32,437 bases of DNA from CAITSH01 sp964385505 (GTDB taxonomy: Bacteria; Pseudomonadota; Gammaproteobacteria; Burkholderiales; SG8-39). The notes beneath the pieces were generated by a model, which saw only the letters and a list, made by a program, of their open reading frames with translations, did no database searches and was not told the DNA's origin. The stretch spans positions 1-32,437 of the forward strand of contig CAYLPI010000027.1 of NCBI GenBank assembly GCA_964385505.1, in the 5' to 3' direction. A program made the position numbers and the translations under genes. Below, piece after piece: positions 1-7,522 of this stretch (the stretch's first letter is position 1; the number at the start of each line of letters is the position of its first letter).

Positions 1-478
1 CCATGGTCATGATTTCGATGAACAGGCGGAAATCAAAACCCTGGAAATAAAGCCAGCCGGGAAACAGGCGGCCGAGGAAGGCGTAGGTGACAAAACCGAT
101 AATCACCCACAGCAGGCTCCAGCCGACCACGCGCCGCGCCGCCTCGAACACCACGCCGAGGATCAGCACGCCGAATACGACGTCGCGGTTGAACACCTCG
201 TCAACATTCTCCATGCGCGTGTACAGGCGGTCGAATTCAACAAGGTAATAAGCCAGCACGGCAAAGGTCGCCGCGAGCAACAACCAGTCGGCGATGCGCC
301 GCCACAGCGCGCCGGCGGCCAGCGGCTGCCACAGGAACACCGTGGCAATGGCGAGGCAGATGTGCACCGGCCGCGCGATCTGCAGCGGCAGGTGGTCGTA
401 CAGGAGATACAACTGGAAGGCCAGCCAGACGAGCGCGATGATGTAGCGCGGGCTAATCACCCTTTTCAGCAATTCCAA
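1..478 (-). CDS. TRAP transporter fused permease (4TM/12TM type), N-terminal part, truncated by window edge
   Basis: Reading the minus strand from a TTG at 478-476 gives about 159 codons of hydrophobic protein with no stop, running off the left edge. It begins LELLKRVISPRYIIALVWLA and has several membrane segments (for example VVFGVLILGVVFEAARRVVG), ending in a conserved-looking YAFLGRLFPGWL stretch. This resembles the DctQ-like N-terminal part of fused TRAP permeases, which import organic acids using an ion gradient. An in-frame TGA at 493-491 blocks any longer start, and AAGGGG about 7 bases upstream supports the TTG. It follows the TAXI binding-protein gene by 73 bases on the same strand, which is the expected partner order. 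The substrate is unknown. Confidence 0.8.
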   Translation of the reverse strand, partial: MELLKRVISPRYIIALVWLAFQLYLLYDHLPLQIARPVHICLAIATVFLWQPLAAGALWRRIADWLLLAATFAVLAYYLVEFDRLYTRMENVDEVFNRDVVFGVLILGVVFEAARRVVGWSLLWVIIGFVTYAFLGRLFPGWLYFQGFDFRLFIEIMTM

Positions 479-507
479 GTTGATCCCCTTTCAGCGCGAA
501 AAACGCC

Positions 508-532
508 ACCGCGGCGGTGTTGCCGCCGCGGT
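508..532 (-). other. Intercistronic hairpin between TAXI and TRAP permease genes
   Basis: CCGCGGCGG (509-517) and CCGCCGCGG (523-531) form a perfect GC-rich stem with a 5-base loop; one more A:T pair extends it to 508-532. There is no T-run on either side, so it does not look like a classical terminator. In binding-protein transporter operons such hairpins often protect the upstream message, giving more binding protein than permease. That role here is inference. Confidence 0.6.
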
Positions 533-551
533 CGCCCGTTCTGCCCGGCTG

Positions 552-1550
552 TTACATCCAGCCTTTTTCCTTGTAGTAGCGAATGGCGCCCGGGTGCAGC
601 GGAATGCCGACGTTCTCGGGTCGCCAGGAGTCCTTTGCCACCCAGCCGGCCATCGCCTTGTTGTCGGCGACGATGGCGTCGCGATTCTCGACCACGGCCT
701 TGGTGATGGCATAGGCGACGTTGTCGGGCATGTCCTTGTTGACGATGAGGTTGGTGCCAAAGTCAGCCGCCTTGGTCGGCCCGTTCTGCCCCTTGAACGA
801 TTGCGGCAGCGGATGCACCTTGAGGCCGCCCTTGGCGAGCAGCGCCAGCGACTTCTCCGGCAGGTCGACAAAGCGCAGCGGCACCGTAAGCGTGACCTCC
901 TGTGTCGCCGGGTGGCCCGGTGACACGCTCTCGAAGTACAGGTCGGCGCGACCGTCACGCATCATCGACGGAATCTGGCCCACGTCCACCTGGATGATCT
1001 GGCCGCCGGCCGCCTTGTACTTGTCAAAGCTCAATCCGAGCGATTCGAAAATGATGCGCACCGAGGGCGGCACCGTGCTGCCGGCGGGCTTCATCACCAC
1101 GCGCGGCGGCTGCTTCGACAGCAGCGCCTTTTCCAGCGTGTCGTTGCCGGTGCGCTTGATATAGTCCTCGGTCAGCATGCCGGTGATCCACACTTCGTTG
1201 AGGCCGCCGAGCAGCGCGCGGATGTTGGGGTACTTCTTGCCTTTGTAAATCTCCTCCTCGCCCTGCATCGCCCAGACCGAGGTGATGACGTTGGCAAAAG
1301 CGACATCCGCCTTGTTTTCGTTGACGACAATAGGGTTGCCGATGCCGCCGCCGCGCGCAATGATGTCCACCTTGGTGCCGGGCGGCAGCCCTGCCTGGAT
1401 GTGCTTGGAAAATGCGGCGGCGAAAACATACCAGATCGAACCGAGCGGCATGGCACCGAACTTGAGTTCGCTCGCCTGCTGCGCGCCGGCCGGCGCGGCC
1501 AGCACCGACAATCCGACCGCGATTGCTGCCAGGGTTTTTTTCAGTTTCAT
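552..1550 (-). CDS. TAXI-family TRAP transporter solute-binding protein
   Basis: The 332-residue product starts MKLKKTLAAIAVGLSVLAAP with a clear Sec signal peptide, probably cleaved after AGA near residue 23. The mature protein begins ELKFGAMPLGSIWYVFAAAF, typical of the TAXI (TRAP-associated extracytoplasmic immunogenic) family, which feeds substrates to fused TRAP permeases. GGAGG lies 5-7 bases before this ATG, so I prefer it to the in-frame ATG 24 bases upstream. The fused permease follows directly. Related TAXI proteins bind small carboxylates such as glutamate or C4 acids, but the ligand cannot be read from the sequence. IclR regulator and hydrolase genes upstream on the same strand suggest an inducible catabolic substrate. 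Confidence 0.9.
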   Translation of the reverse strand: MKLKKTLAAIAVGLSVLAAPAGAQQASELKFGAMPLGSIWYVFAAAFSKHIQAGLPPGTKVDIIARGGGIGNPIVVNENKADVAFANVITSVWAMQGEEEIYKGKKYPNIRALLGGLNEVWITGMLTEDYIKRTGNDTLEKALLSKQPPRVVMKPAGSTVPPSVRIIFESLGLSFDKYKAAGGQIIQVDVGQIPSMMRDGRADLYFESVSPGHPATQEVTLTVPLRFVDLPEKSLALLAKGGLKVHPLPQSFKGQNGPTKAADFGTNLIVNKDMPDNVAYAITKAVVENRDAIVADNKAMAGWVAKDSWRPENVGIPLHPGAIRYYKEKGWM

Positions 1551-1653
1551 GGGATCCTCCTTGTTGTGGTGCAAACGGGTGATGCTTTAAGGACCGCTTT
1601 CGCGGCAGGCTTCTGCTCCAACGGTATTCATGTACTCGCGCTTTCCCGGGTAT

Positions 1654-2505
1654 TCAGGCCGCCACCCGCGCGATGGCACCGCCGGCCTGGATGGCACTGG
1701 CGATCGCGCGTGCCGCCGCCATTACCGGACCGACCGTCAGCTTGACAAATTGTTCGGAAGGCATGCGCATCACCGGCGCCACCACGCTCACCGCCGCGAT
1801 GGGGTGGTGGTCGAGGTCAAGCACCGGCGCCGACAGGGCGCGCACGCCGCCGGTCAGTTCGTTCTCGACCATGACATAGCCCTGCTTGCGCACCTTGACC
1901 AGGCGCGCCTGAATATCTTTTTTGTCGATCATGGTTTTTTCGGCAATGCGCACGCGTGGGCGCGCATCGAGCACGGCGTCGGCATCGGCCCGCGGCAGCC
2001 AGGCGAGGATTGCCAGTCCGACCGACGAACAATAGGCCGGCACGCGCGAGCCTATGTGCACATCAACGCCGAGGCGCACCATGCCGGCCTGCACCCGCTC
2101 GACGTAGAGCAGTTCGGTGCCATCGAGCACCGCCACGCTGGCCGCCTCGTTGGTTTCACCGACCAGGGACCTCAGGACCGGACGCACGCGTTCGCGCAAT
2201 TCCATGTGGGCGATGGCATTGAAGCCGAGGTCCAGCACCTTCAGCGACAGCCGGAAATTGCGCCCGCCGGGCACGCGCGCCACGTAGCCGAGCATGACCA
2301 GGGTATTGAGCAGGCGAAACGCGGTGGCGTTGTCGAGGTCGGCGCGGCGCGCCACCTCGGCGAGCGTCAGCTCCGGCTCACTCGCATTGAAGGCCTCGAT
2401 GACGCGAAAGCCCTTGCCCAGCGATTGCACCACGTTCTTGGGATTGGGATTGGGATTGGGATTGTCCGAGGCCTGCGCCCCGGCGCGATTCTTTGCTGTC
2501 GCCAC
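1654..2505 (-). CDS. IclR family transcriptional regulator
   Basis: The product has an N-terminal winged helix-turn-helix (LTLAEVARRADLDNATAFRL region) and a C-terminal GAF-like effector domain, including GSRVPAYCSSVGLAILAWLP, typical of IclR proteins that sense aromatic or organic acids. A GTG at 2505-2503 is preceded by AGGAGG at 5-base spacing, so it is chosen over the ATG at 2544, which lacks a ribosome site; this gives 283 residues. The N-terminal linker contains Asn-Pro repeats encoded by a TTGGGA hexanucleotide repeat. It lies between a hydrolase and the TAXI-TRAP genes on the same strand and probably regulates them; target and effector are inferred. Confidence 0.9.
   Translation of the reverse strand: MATAKNRAGAQASDNPNPNPNPKNVVQSLGKGFRVIEAFNASEPELTLAEVARRADLDNATAFRLLNTLVMLGYVARVPGGRNFRLSLKVLDLGFNAIAHMELRERVRPVLRSLVGETNEAASVAVLDGTELLYVERVQAGMVRLGVDVHIGSRVPAYCSSVGLAILAWLPRADADAVLDARPRVRIAEKTMIDKKDIQARLVKVRKQGYVMVENELTGGVRALSAPVLDLDHHPIAAVSVVAPVMRMPSEQFVKLTVGPVMAAARAIASAIQAGGAIARVAA
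2438..2464 (-). repeat. TTGGGA hexanucleotide tandem repeat inside the IclR gene
   Basis: There are 4.5 perfect copies of TTGGGA (plus strand), encoding an (Asn-Pro)n stretch ahead of the DNA-binding domain. Gain or loss of a unit keeps the frame and only changes linker length. Confidence 0.9.
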
Positions 2506-2672
2506 TTCCACCTCCTCCGCCGCTTCGCACCGCCGCGCCGCCATTGCGCCGGCAGCGATGCGCCCTGACGCAAAAGTTCGGAATGCGAATCTTTATTTGA
2601 ATAGTGAATGCAACTTAATCGAAATCAAAGCCGCAGGCAATCTTGCAGCGCAACAAGTGACTGTCGGCAGCC

Positions 2673-3449
2673 CTACCCCAGCGCTGCGACAAAACGACTT
2701 ATTGCCGAGAGCGTCGCCTCTGGCTGGTCGCGCTGCGGCGAGTGTCTGCACGCGGCCAGTTTGAGCAGTTCGACCGGCCCGCCGGTCTGGGCCGCAATGG
2801 CCTCGAGTTGGGCCATGCTGCCGTACTCGTCATCCACGCCCTGAATCGCCAGGAGCGGGCAAGCTATCGCCGGCAGGAATGCCTCGATGTTCCAGGCGCG
2901 AAAATCCGGATGCAGCCAGATGTCGTTCCAGCCGTAAAAGGTTTTGTCGCCATCGGCGTGGTGGCGCGCCAGTTTTTGCGGCAGGTCGGTGCTCTCGAAT
3001 GCAGTTCTCGCCGTGGCAATCGACTTCACCGATATCTCCTCGACAAACACGTGCGGCGCCATTGCCACAAGGCCGCGCACGCCGCGCTGCGTGCCGGCAT
3101 GGATCAGCGCAATCGACGCGCCGTCGCTGTGGCCCACCAGCACCGGCCGTGCGATCGACAAGCCCGCCAGCAATGCGGGCAGCACCGCGGTCGCTTCGTG
3201 GTGCATGTAGTCGACCGAGCGCGCAGCATCGAGCACGTCAGACCGGCCATAGCCGTGGCGCGAATACACCAGCACCGCCGATCCGGTGGCGGCGGCCAGC
3301 CTGTCGGGAAAATCACGCCACAGCGATATTGATCCGAGGCCCTCGTGCAACATCACGACGGGTGGCGCGGCGTCACTTGCGCCGGGGATCAGTCTGATTT
3401 CGAGGCGGCGGCCCAGTACGGAAATGAACTGCGGCGGGTTGGCGGACAT
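2673..3449 (-). CDS. Alpha/beta hydrolase
   Basis: The 258-residue product has the alpha/beta-hydrolase layout: an oxyanion strand PPVVMLHEGLGSISLWRDFP near residue 30, a nucleophile elbow GHSDGAS near residue 105, an acid in GVDDEYG and a late histidine in CRHSPQRD. Lipases, esterases, C-C hydrolases and lactonases all share this fold, so the substrate is not predictable. The ATG at 3449 is chosen because homologous sequence begins there; the open frame upstream to 3575 has the composition of non-coding DNA. No good ribosome site is visible. IclR and TAXI-TRAP genes follow on the same strand, so it may act on an imported compound. Confidence 0.85.
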   Translation of the reverse strand: MSANPPQFISVLGRRLEIRLIPGASDAAPPVVMLHEGLGSISLWRDFPDRLAAATGSAVLVYSRHGYGRSDVLDAARSVDYMHHEATAVLPALLAGLSIARPVLVGHSDGASIALIHAGTQRGVRGLVAMAPHVFVEEISVKSIATARTAFESTDLPQKLARHHADGDKTFYGWNDIWLHPDFRAWNIEAFLPAIACPLLAIQGVDDEYGSMAQLEAIAAQTGGPVELLKLAACRHSPQRDQPEATLSAISRFVAALG

Positions 3450-3513
3450 GGGAAATCGGGGGCTGTGGCAGGCGAAGCGCAGTGTAGCTGAAACATGCGG
3501 ACCGGGGCATCGG

Positions 3514-3544
3514 CTGGAAACGACCGACTGGCGTGGCTTTGCAG
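3514..3544. repeat. REP-like 31-base palindrome, copy A
   Basis: This 31-base imperfect palindrome begins CTGGAAA and ends TTTGCAG. It matches copy C (31767-31797) at 23 of 31 positions by hand alignment, including the 13-base end CGTGGCTTTGCAG. It lies between the divergent hydrolase and PilZ genes. Confidence 0.55.
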
Positions 3545-3614
3545 CAACCCCGCTTGACCCGCAAACCGCAGTCAAGGCCGCGGCTAAACCGCGGTACGCC
3601 CGCAGTCACGCGAC

Positions 3615-3642
3615 TAAAGACATGGCCGGTTCGTGCCGATAA
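3615..3642 (+). promoter_or_regulatory. Sigma-28 (FliA)-like promoter for the PilZ gene
   Basis: TAAA at 3615-3618 and a perfect GCCGATAA at 3635-3642 are separated by 16 bases. The sigma-28 consensus is TAAA-N15-GCCGATAA, so the spacer is one base longer. It sits 33 bases before the GTG of the PilZ/YcgR-like gene. In enteric bacteria ycgR is a late flagellar gene read by sigma-28, so position and gene agree. Confidence 0.65.
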
Positions 3643-3674
3643 CCGTACAACGCCCGGCATCAGGAGGCATAACC

Positions 3675-4613
3675 GTGAGCCTTATCGCAGTCCATCCGCA
3701 TGAACTTGCCCAGGGCAAGGCCCTCCCGTGGGCGCTATACGACCAGGACCACGCCTTGCTGCGGGCGCAGGGCGAACGCATTGGCGATGACGCAGACCTG
3801 CGTACATTGCTCGAAATCGGTCCGATGCGGGACGCCGACGCAGGAGCGGCGCAAAGCGCATCTGCATCGATCGAATTGACGCGCTCGCCGGACGGCGTTG
3901 ACGGATCGGAGGCACCCGGCGCGCCCGTCGCGCCGCAGACAGGGTTCACGTTTTACGACATGAACCTCAAGGCCGGCGACCGCATCCAGCTTGCGCCGCC
4001 AGCCAGCATCGGCGCAGACCGGCACATCGTCAAACTGATCGGCTACCTCGACCCGGTCAGTATCCTGGTGACCACTCCCGTCGTCAACAACGTACCGGTG
4101 CCGCTGCTCAAGGACGATGAAATCGTCGCGCGCATATTCTCGGGCAAGAACGCGTTTGGTTTTGCCTGTTCCGTGACCCGTGTGTGCAAACTGCCGTTCG
4201 AGTACCTGCACCTGTCGTTTCCGCAGGAAATACAGGGGGCGGTGATCCGCAAATCACCACGCATACGGCTCAGGATCATCGCCACCATCACCAGCCCGGA
4301 CAATCCGGCGGCAGAACCGGCCTCGGGCATGATTGTCAATATCAGCTCCAGCGGCGCCCTGGTCGATGCACGCAAGCCGCTGGGTGAAAAAGGCCGGAAA
4401 CTGCATCTGACCTTCCGAGTCAACCTGCACAATCTGGATGTGTTGCTGCAGACCGACGCCGTCATTCGCAGCGTGTTCACGGATGCCGACGCCGGCGGCG
4501 CCAAAGCGCTGCACCACGGCATCGAATTCGAGGCTTTGCAACCCAACGACGCAATGTTGCTGCACAGCCTGATCTACCAGCACATGGTCGATCATCCGCA
4601 CAATGTGATCTAG
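3675..4613 (+). CDS. PilZ-domain protein, YcgR-like flagellar brake
   Basis: The 312-residue product has an N-terminal domain followed by a C-terminal PilZ domain from about residue 190. The c-di-GMP motifs are visible: an arginine pair in RKSPRIRLRI (RxxxR) and NISSSGALVD in the place of the (D/N)xSxxG motif. In YcgR the N-terminal YcgR domain precedes PilZ, and the c-di-GMP-bound protein slows the flagellar motor. The start is a GTG at 3675 because AGGAGG lies 7 bases upstream; the ATG at 3633 has no such site and overlaps the promoter. The sigma-28-like promoter in front supports a role in motility. Residues about 25-85 are low-complexity and unusual compared with compact YcgR proteins. 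Confidence 0.85.
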   Translation: MSLIAVHPHELAQGKALPWALYDQDHALLRAQGERIGDDADLRTLLEIGPMRDADAGAAQSASASIELTRSPDGVDGSEAPGAPVAPQTGFTFYDMNLKAGDRIQLAPPASIGADRHIVKLIGYLDPVSILVTTPVVNNVPVPLLKDDEIVARIFSGKNAFGFACSVTRVCKLPFEYLHLSFPQEIQGAVIRKSPRIRLRIIATITSPDNPAAEPASGMIVNISSSGALVDARKPLGEKGRKLHLTFRVNLHNLDVLLQTDAVIRSVFTDADAGGAKALHHGIEFEALQPNDAMLLHSLIYQHMVDHPHNVI

Positions 4614-5115
4614 CCCGGCGCAAAAAAGCCGGGGCCGGCATGCACCCGGGCGCGGACAATGTGCGCAAGAGGCGCGTCCCACGTACTGCAGGGAGGACTG
4701 AAGCCCAGAAACGTTCTCGAGTGAATGGTGGCCGCATTCCGGCCGCATAAGGTACGTCCGGCAGGAGCTGAGAAATCAGGACCCGGGACGCGCACAACAG
4801 CGGCGTCAATAGTTTGCAACCAGGTACAACCTGCAACGATTCAAATTTCTTCGGCCCTCGCTGCAGCGCGCGTTACGCCAGTCAGCAGCCGCACTGGTTG
4901 TTACTGTCTATGCCTTTATCGTGAGCAAAAACCGGAACAAACGCCTTGTCCGGCCCCAATTTCAAAGGATGGAAGCCGTATTTCCACGAGCCCGGCGCGT
5001 GTTTGCCGCAGTCAAATCGCCCGGAGATGGCCGACCGGCGGGCCTTGCCGGTGCAGCGCCGGCGTTCGCCATCGGCGCTGGCGCAATCGCGGCGCTTCGC
5101 TATAAAATCTACCGC
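4614..5115. other. 502-base stretch without a supported gene
   Basis: Between the PilZ stop and the next gene, no reading frame has convincing coding character. CCCGGC (4614-4619) and GCCGGG (4628-4633) could form a small hairpin after the PilZ stop, but no T-run follows. TATAAA at 5101-5106 lies only 9 bases before the downstream ATG; no matching -35 was found. An in-frame GTG at 4921 would extend the downstream protein by 65 Arg/Ala-rich residues of low plausibility. Confidence 0.5.
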
Positions 5116-6048
5116 ATGGATGACCTCGATTTTTCAGCCAAAGCGCCGACACCGGCGCCGACAACCGCGCCGACACCGGCACAATCCGCCGTCGCGGCAC
5201 GCAGCGCAGTCCAGGCAACGGCGCAAAGCCCGCTTTACAACCCGGCCATCGCCTACGACTTTTTTCGCTCCACCGGATCGGCCGAAGCCTTCAAGGGGGG
5301 CGCGTCGATTTTTGCCGAGAATGAGAAGGCCGGCGGTCTGTTCTCCAAATCGGCGCGCATGTACCTGCTGTACGAAGGCGAAGTCGGACTGATGATCAAG
5401 AACCAGTTCTTTGGCGTCGTAAAAAAAGGCGACATCTTTGGTGAACTGGCCGTCATCGCCGGCCTTCCGCGCAGCGCCACCGCCGTGGCCAAAGCTGACA
5501 GCAAACTCATTTCTCTCGATGAAAAACAGTTCCACGCCGCCCTGCGCAAAAAACCCGAGTTCGCGCTGATGCTGATGGGCATCATGGTCACCCGCCTGCG
5601 CCAGAGCATCGCCAAGCTCAATGCGGCCAGCGGCGCCACCTCCGGCCCGGCGGTGCGCGGTGCGGCACTGGACGGGAAGATGCTCAACGAGCTGGCAAAA
5701 TTGCTGGGCGACGAGGCGATCAGTTCGGCTTCGGCCGGCAAAGTCATCATGAGCGCGGGTGCCGCCGGCGCATTGATGTACGTGGTCGCCGCCGGAAAGG
5801 TCGCGATTTCCGTCAACGACAAGGTGGTCGAGCAGATAACGCCGGGCGGCCTGTTCGGCGAAATGGCCCTCGTCGATCGCGCCGCACGCGCCGCAACCGC
5901 GGTGGCCGAGGTCGACAGCCGCCTGATTGGCATCGGTCGCAACGCCTTTCTCGAACTGGTGCAGAGCAACCCGGCGTTCGGGGCGTCGCTGCTCAAATCA
6001 ATCGCCGAGCGCATGCAGCACCTTGCGGCGCAACTGGCCAAAGTCTGA
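5116..6048 (+). CDS. Protein with two cyclic-nucleotide-binding domains
   Basis: From the ATG at 5116 the product has 310 residues: a Pro/Thr/Ala linker (about residues 8-30), then two cyclic-nucleotide-binding beta-barrel domains. Each has a phosphate-binding-cassette-like motif: FGELAVIAGLPRSATAVA near residue 108 and FGEMALVDRAARAATAVA near residue 248. In both the arginine that contacts the cyclic phosphate is plausibly present (PRSAT, ARAAT). There is no helix-turn-helix or enzyme domain, so it is not a CRP-type regulator. It may act by protein interaction; similar stand-alone domain proteins are mostly uncharacterised. A DUF3135 gene follows after 17 bases, suggesting co-transcription. 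The start is uncertain because no clear ribosome site is seen and an upstream GTG at 4921 is in frame. Confidence 0.8.
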   Translation: MDDLDFSAKAPTPAPTTAPTPAQSAVAARSAVQATAQSPLYNPAIAYDFFRSTGSAEAFKGGASIFAENEKAGGLFSKSARMYLLYEGEVGLMIKNQFFGVVKKGDIFGELAVIAGLPRSATAVAKADSKLISLDEKQFHAALRKKPEFALMLMGIMVTRLRQSIAKLNAASGATSGPAVRGAALDGKMLNELAKLLGDEAISSASAGKVIMSAGAAGALMYVVAAGKVAISVNDKVVEQITPGGLFGEMALVDRAARAATAVAEVDSRLIGIGRNAFLELVQSNPAFGASLLKSIAERMQHLAAQLAKV

Positions 6049-6065
6049 CACCCGGTCCGCCGACG

Positions 6066-6380
6066 ATGAAGGACTTCAATTTCGACTGGTGGAAAGAACT
6101 TGCCGAGCGCGACCCGGCGGCGTTTTATGTCGCCCGCGATCGCGCGCTGAAGAATATCGTCGCCGCCACGCCGGAACACGAACAAATGCTGCAAACCCTG
6201 CAGGACAAGATTGACCAGGTGCGCGCATTGTCCGGCTCGCCGGCCGCATCGGCGCAAAACATCGCCGCGCTGCTGCAACAGCACCTCGCGGCGCTGCGCG
6301 AAGGCTGTGACAAACTCGCCGCCGAGATGAAGACCCTCGGGGAAATGCAGCGCGCGACGCCGCGCGAGCCAAAAAACTGA
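6066..6380 (+). CDS. DUF3135 family protein
   Basis: This 104-residue protein begins MKDFNFDWWKELAERDPAAF, followed by an amphipathic helical region rich in Gln, Ala and Leu. The FDWWKELAERDPAAF start fits the small DUF3135 family, whose function is unknown. No signal peptide or membrane segment is present. It starts 17 bases after the cyclic-nucleotide-binding protein and is probably in the same transcript. Family assignment is from pattern memory, not a search. Confidence 0.75.
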   Translation: MKDFNFDWWKELAERDPAAFYVARDRALKNIVAATPEHEQMLQTLQDKIDQVRALSGSPAASAQNIAALLQQHLAALREGCDKLAAEMKTLGEMQRATPREPKN

Positions 6381-6386
6381 CCGGCT

Positions 6387-6416
6387 GAAGCCTCCGGCGC
6401 AGCCTGCGCCCCGCTT
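6387..6416. terminator. Weak hairpin between convergent genes
   Basis: AAGC-GGCGC and GCGCC-GCTT arms form an imperfect hairpin around AGCCT, located between two converging genes. No T-run is present on either strand, so termination is only suggested by location. Confidence 0.3.
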
Positions 6417-7491
6417 ACAGCTTCAATGCCCTCCAGTATCCCGTCAGCTCGAGATAACCGCGTCCGAGTTCGCGTCCCGCCTGCATGGCCCGCACTGCAC
6501 CTTCCCAGTAAATGGTGCCGGTGCTGACGCGCGAATCCAGTTCCTGATCGTCCATCAGCGCTTCGAGATCAAACGCCAGGTCCCCGGCGCGAACACGCAT
6601 CGCCACCGGGTAGGTCGCGCCGGTCGCCGGCGATTTCCACAGGCGCAGCGGTGCAAAGCTGATTTCACCGGGCGAGAACACACGGCGGAGGCCATCGGCG
6701 CGACGCAAGGCGCCGCCCGCCCAGTACGTTTTACCGTCCTTGGCGCGAATCTGAAAAACCATCAGCGCCGAGCCGTCGGCAAAATTCAGTCCGGTCCAGT
6801 CCCAGCCCGAAGCCTCGTTGGCAAGATAGTCACTCGCCCACTCGTGATCGAGCCACGCGTTGCCGCTCACCATCACCGGCTTGCCCGCGCGAACGATGCG
6901 GCCGCGCACCGCCAGGTGCGGCAGGCTGTAATAAAAACTCGCTTGTGCAGGTTGCGGCCCCTTGCGGCTGAAACCGCCCTCGCCCTGCGCCAGCAACGGC
7001 TGCGTCCGGGTGAAGCGCAGATCGAGTTCAAAGCCGCGCGCCGGCAGCCGCGCGACAAGAGCCTCTCCATCGCGGCGAAGTGACCAGTCGTCTATCCACA
7101 CCGCCGTGTCGCCTTCGCGCGCCTCGGCCAGTTCAAGCCCGGCACGGGCGGCGCGCTGGTCGTGAACAAGGCGGCCGGCTGCGGGATCGGCGATGGCCGC
7201 ATGCGCAAACAGCAACTGCTTTGCGGCAAGCCGGCTCGCGCTCGCCTCGTTGACGCGCGGGCGGTTGCGGAAAAACGTCACCTGCACGCCGAACTCATGC
7301 GCCGATTCGTCCTTCAGCCAACCGGTGATGTACCACCACTCGGTGCGAAACAGCGGATGGCTGCCGTGGTCGCGCGGAAACTGCAGCGGTACGCCAGGGC
7401 GCACCACAGCGTAGTCCTGCGCCTGCGCCTGCCCCCGTGCCGGCGCGGCGAGCAAAGCCAGCGGCGTCACGAGGAAATTACGACGCTTCAC
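6415..7491 (-). CDS. Exported CrtC/AttH-like lipocalin-domain protein
   Basis: The 358-residue product begins MKRRNFLVTPLALLAAPARG, a twin-arginine-like or Sec signal, then RTEWWYITGWL near residue 50. That tryptophan-rich block and later WLDHEWASDYLANEASGWDW are hallmarks of the CrtC/AttH lipocalin-like fold (carotenoid 1,2-hydratase and AttH families). No carotenoid genes are nearby, while an FtsX permease and LolD-like ATPase lie immediately upstream, as in att-type (attEFGH-like) cassettes. It is therefore better described as a secreted component of that transporter than as a carotenoid hydratase. It probably carries or handles a lipophilic molecule in the periplasm; this is inference. 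The gap to the permease stop is 31 bases. Confidence 0.85.
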   Translation of the reverse strand: MKRRNFLVTPLALLAAPARGQAQAQDYAVVRPGVPLQFPRDHGSHPLFRTEWWYITGWLKDESAHEFGVQVTFFRNRPRVNEASASRLAAKQLLFAHAAIADPAAGRLVHDQRAARAGLELAEAREGDTAVWIDDWSLRRDGEALVARLPARGFELDLRFTRTQPLLAQGEGGFSRKGPQPAQASFYYSLPHLAVRGRIVRAGKPVMVSGNAWLDHEWASDYLANEASGWDWTGLNFADGSALMVFQIRAKDGKTYWAGGALRRADGLRRVFSPGEISFAPLRLWKSPATGATYPVAMRVRAGDLAFDLEALMDDQELDSRVSTGTIYWEGAVRAMQAGRELGRGYLELTGYWRALKL

Positions 7492-7522
7492 GCCGTCGCT
7501 CCTTCAGTTGTCGCGCCACCGC

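Noticed and set aside
3450..3575. In-frame extension of the a/b-hydrolase to 3575
   Set aside because: The added 42 residues look like translated intergenic DNA and run through a REP-like repeat; the fold begins just after ATG 3449.
4921..5115. GTG-initiated N-terminal extension of the double cyclic-nucleotide-binding protein
   Set aside because: The 65 extra residues are Arg/Ala-rich with no domain similarity seen. The ATG at 5116 starts a plausible Asp-rich N-terminus, although the extension cannot be fully excluded.
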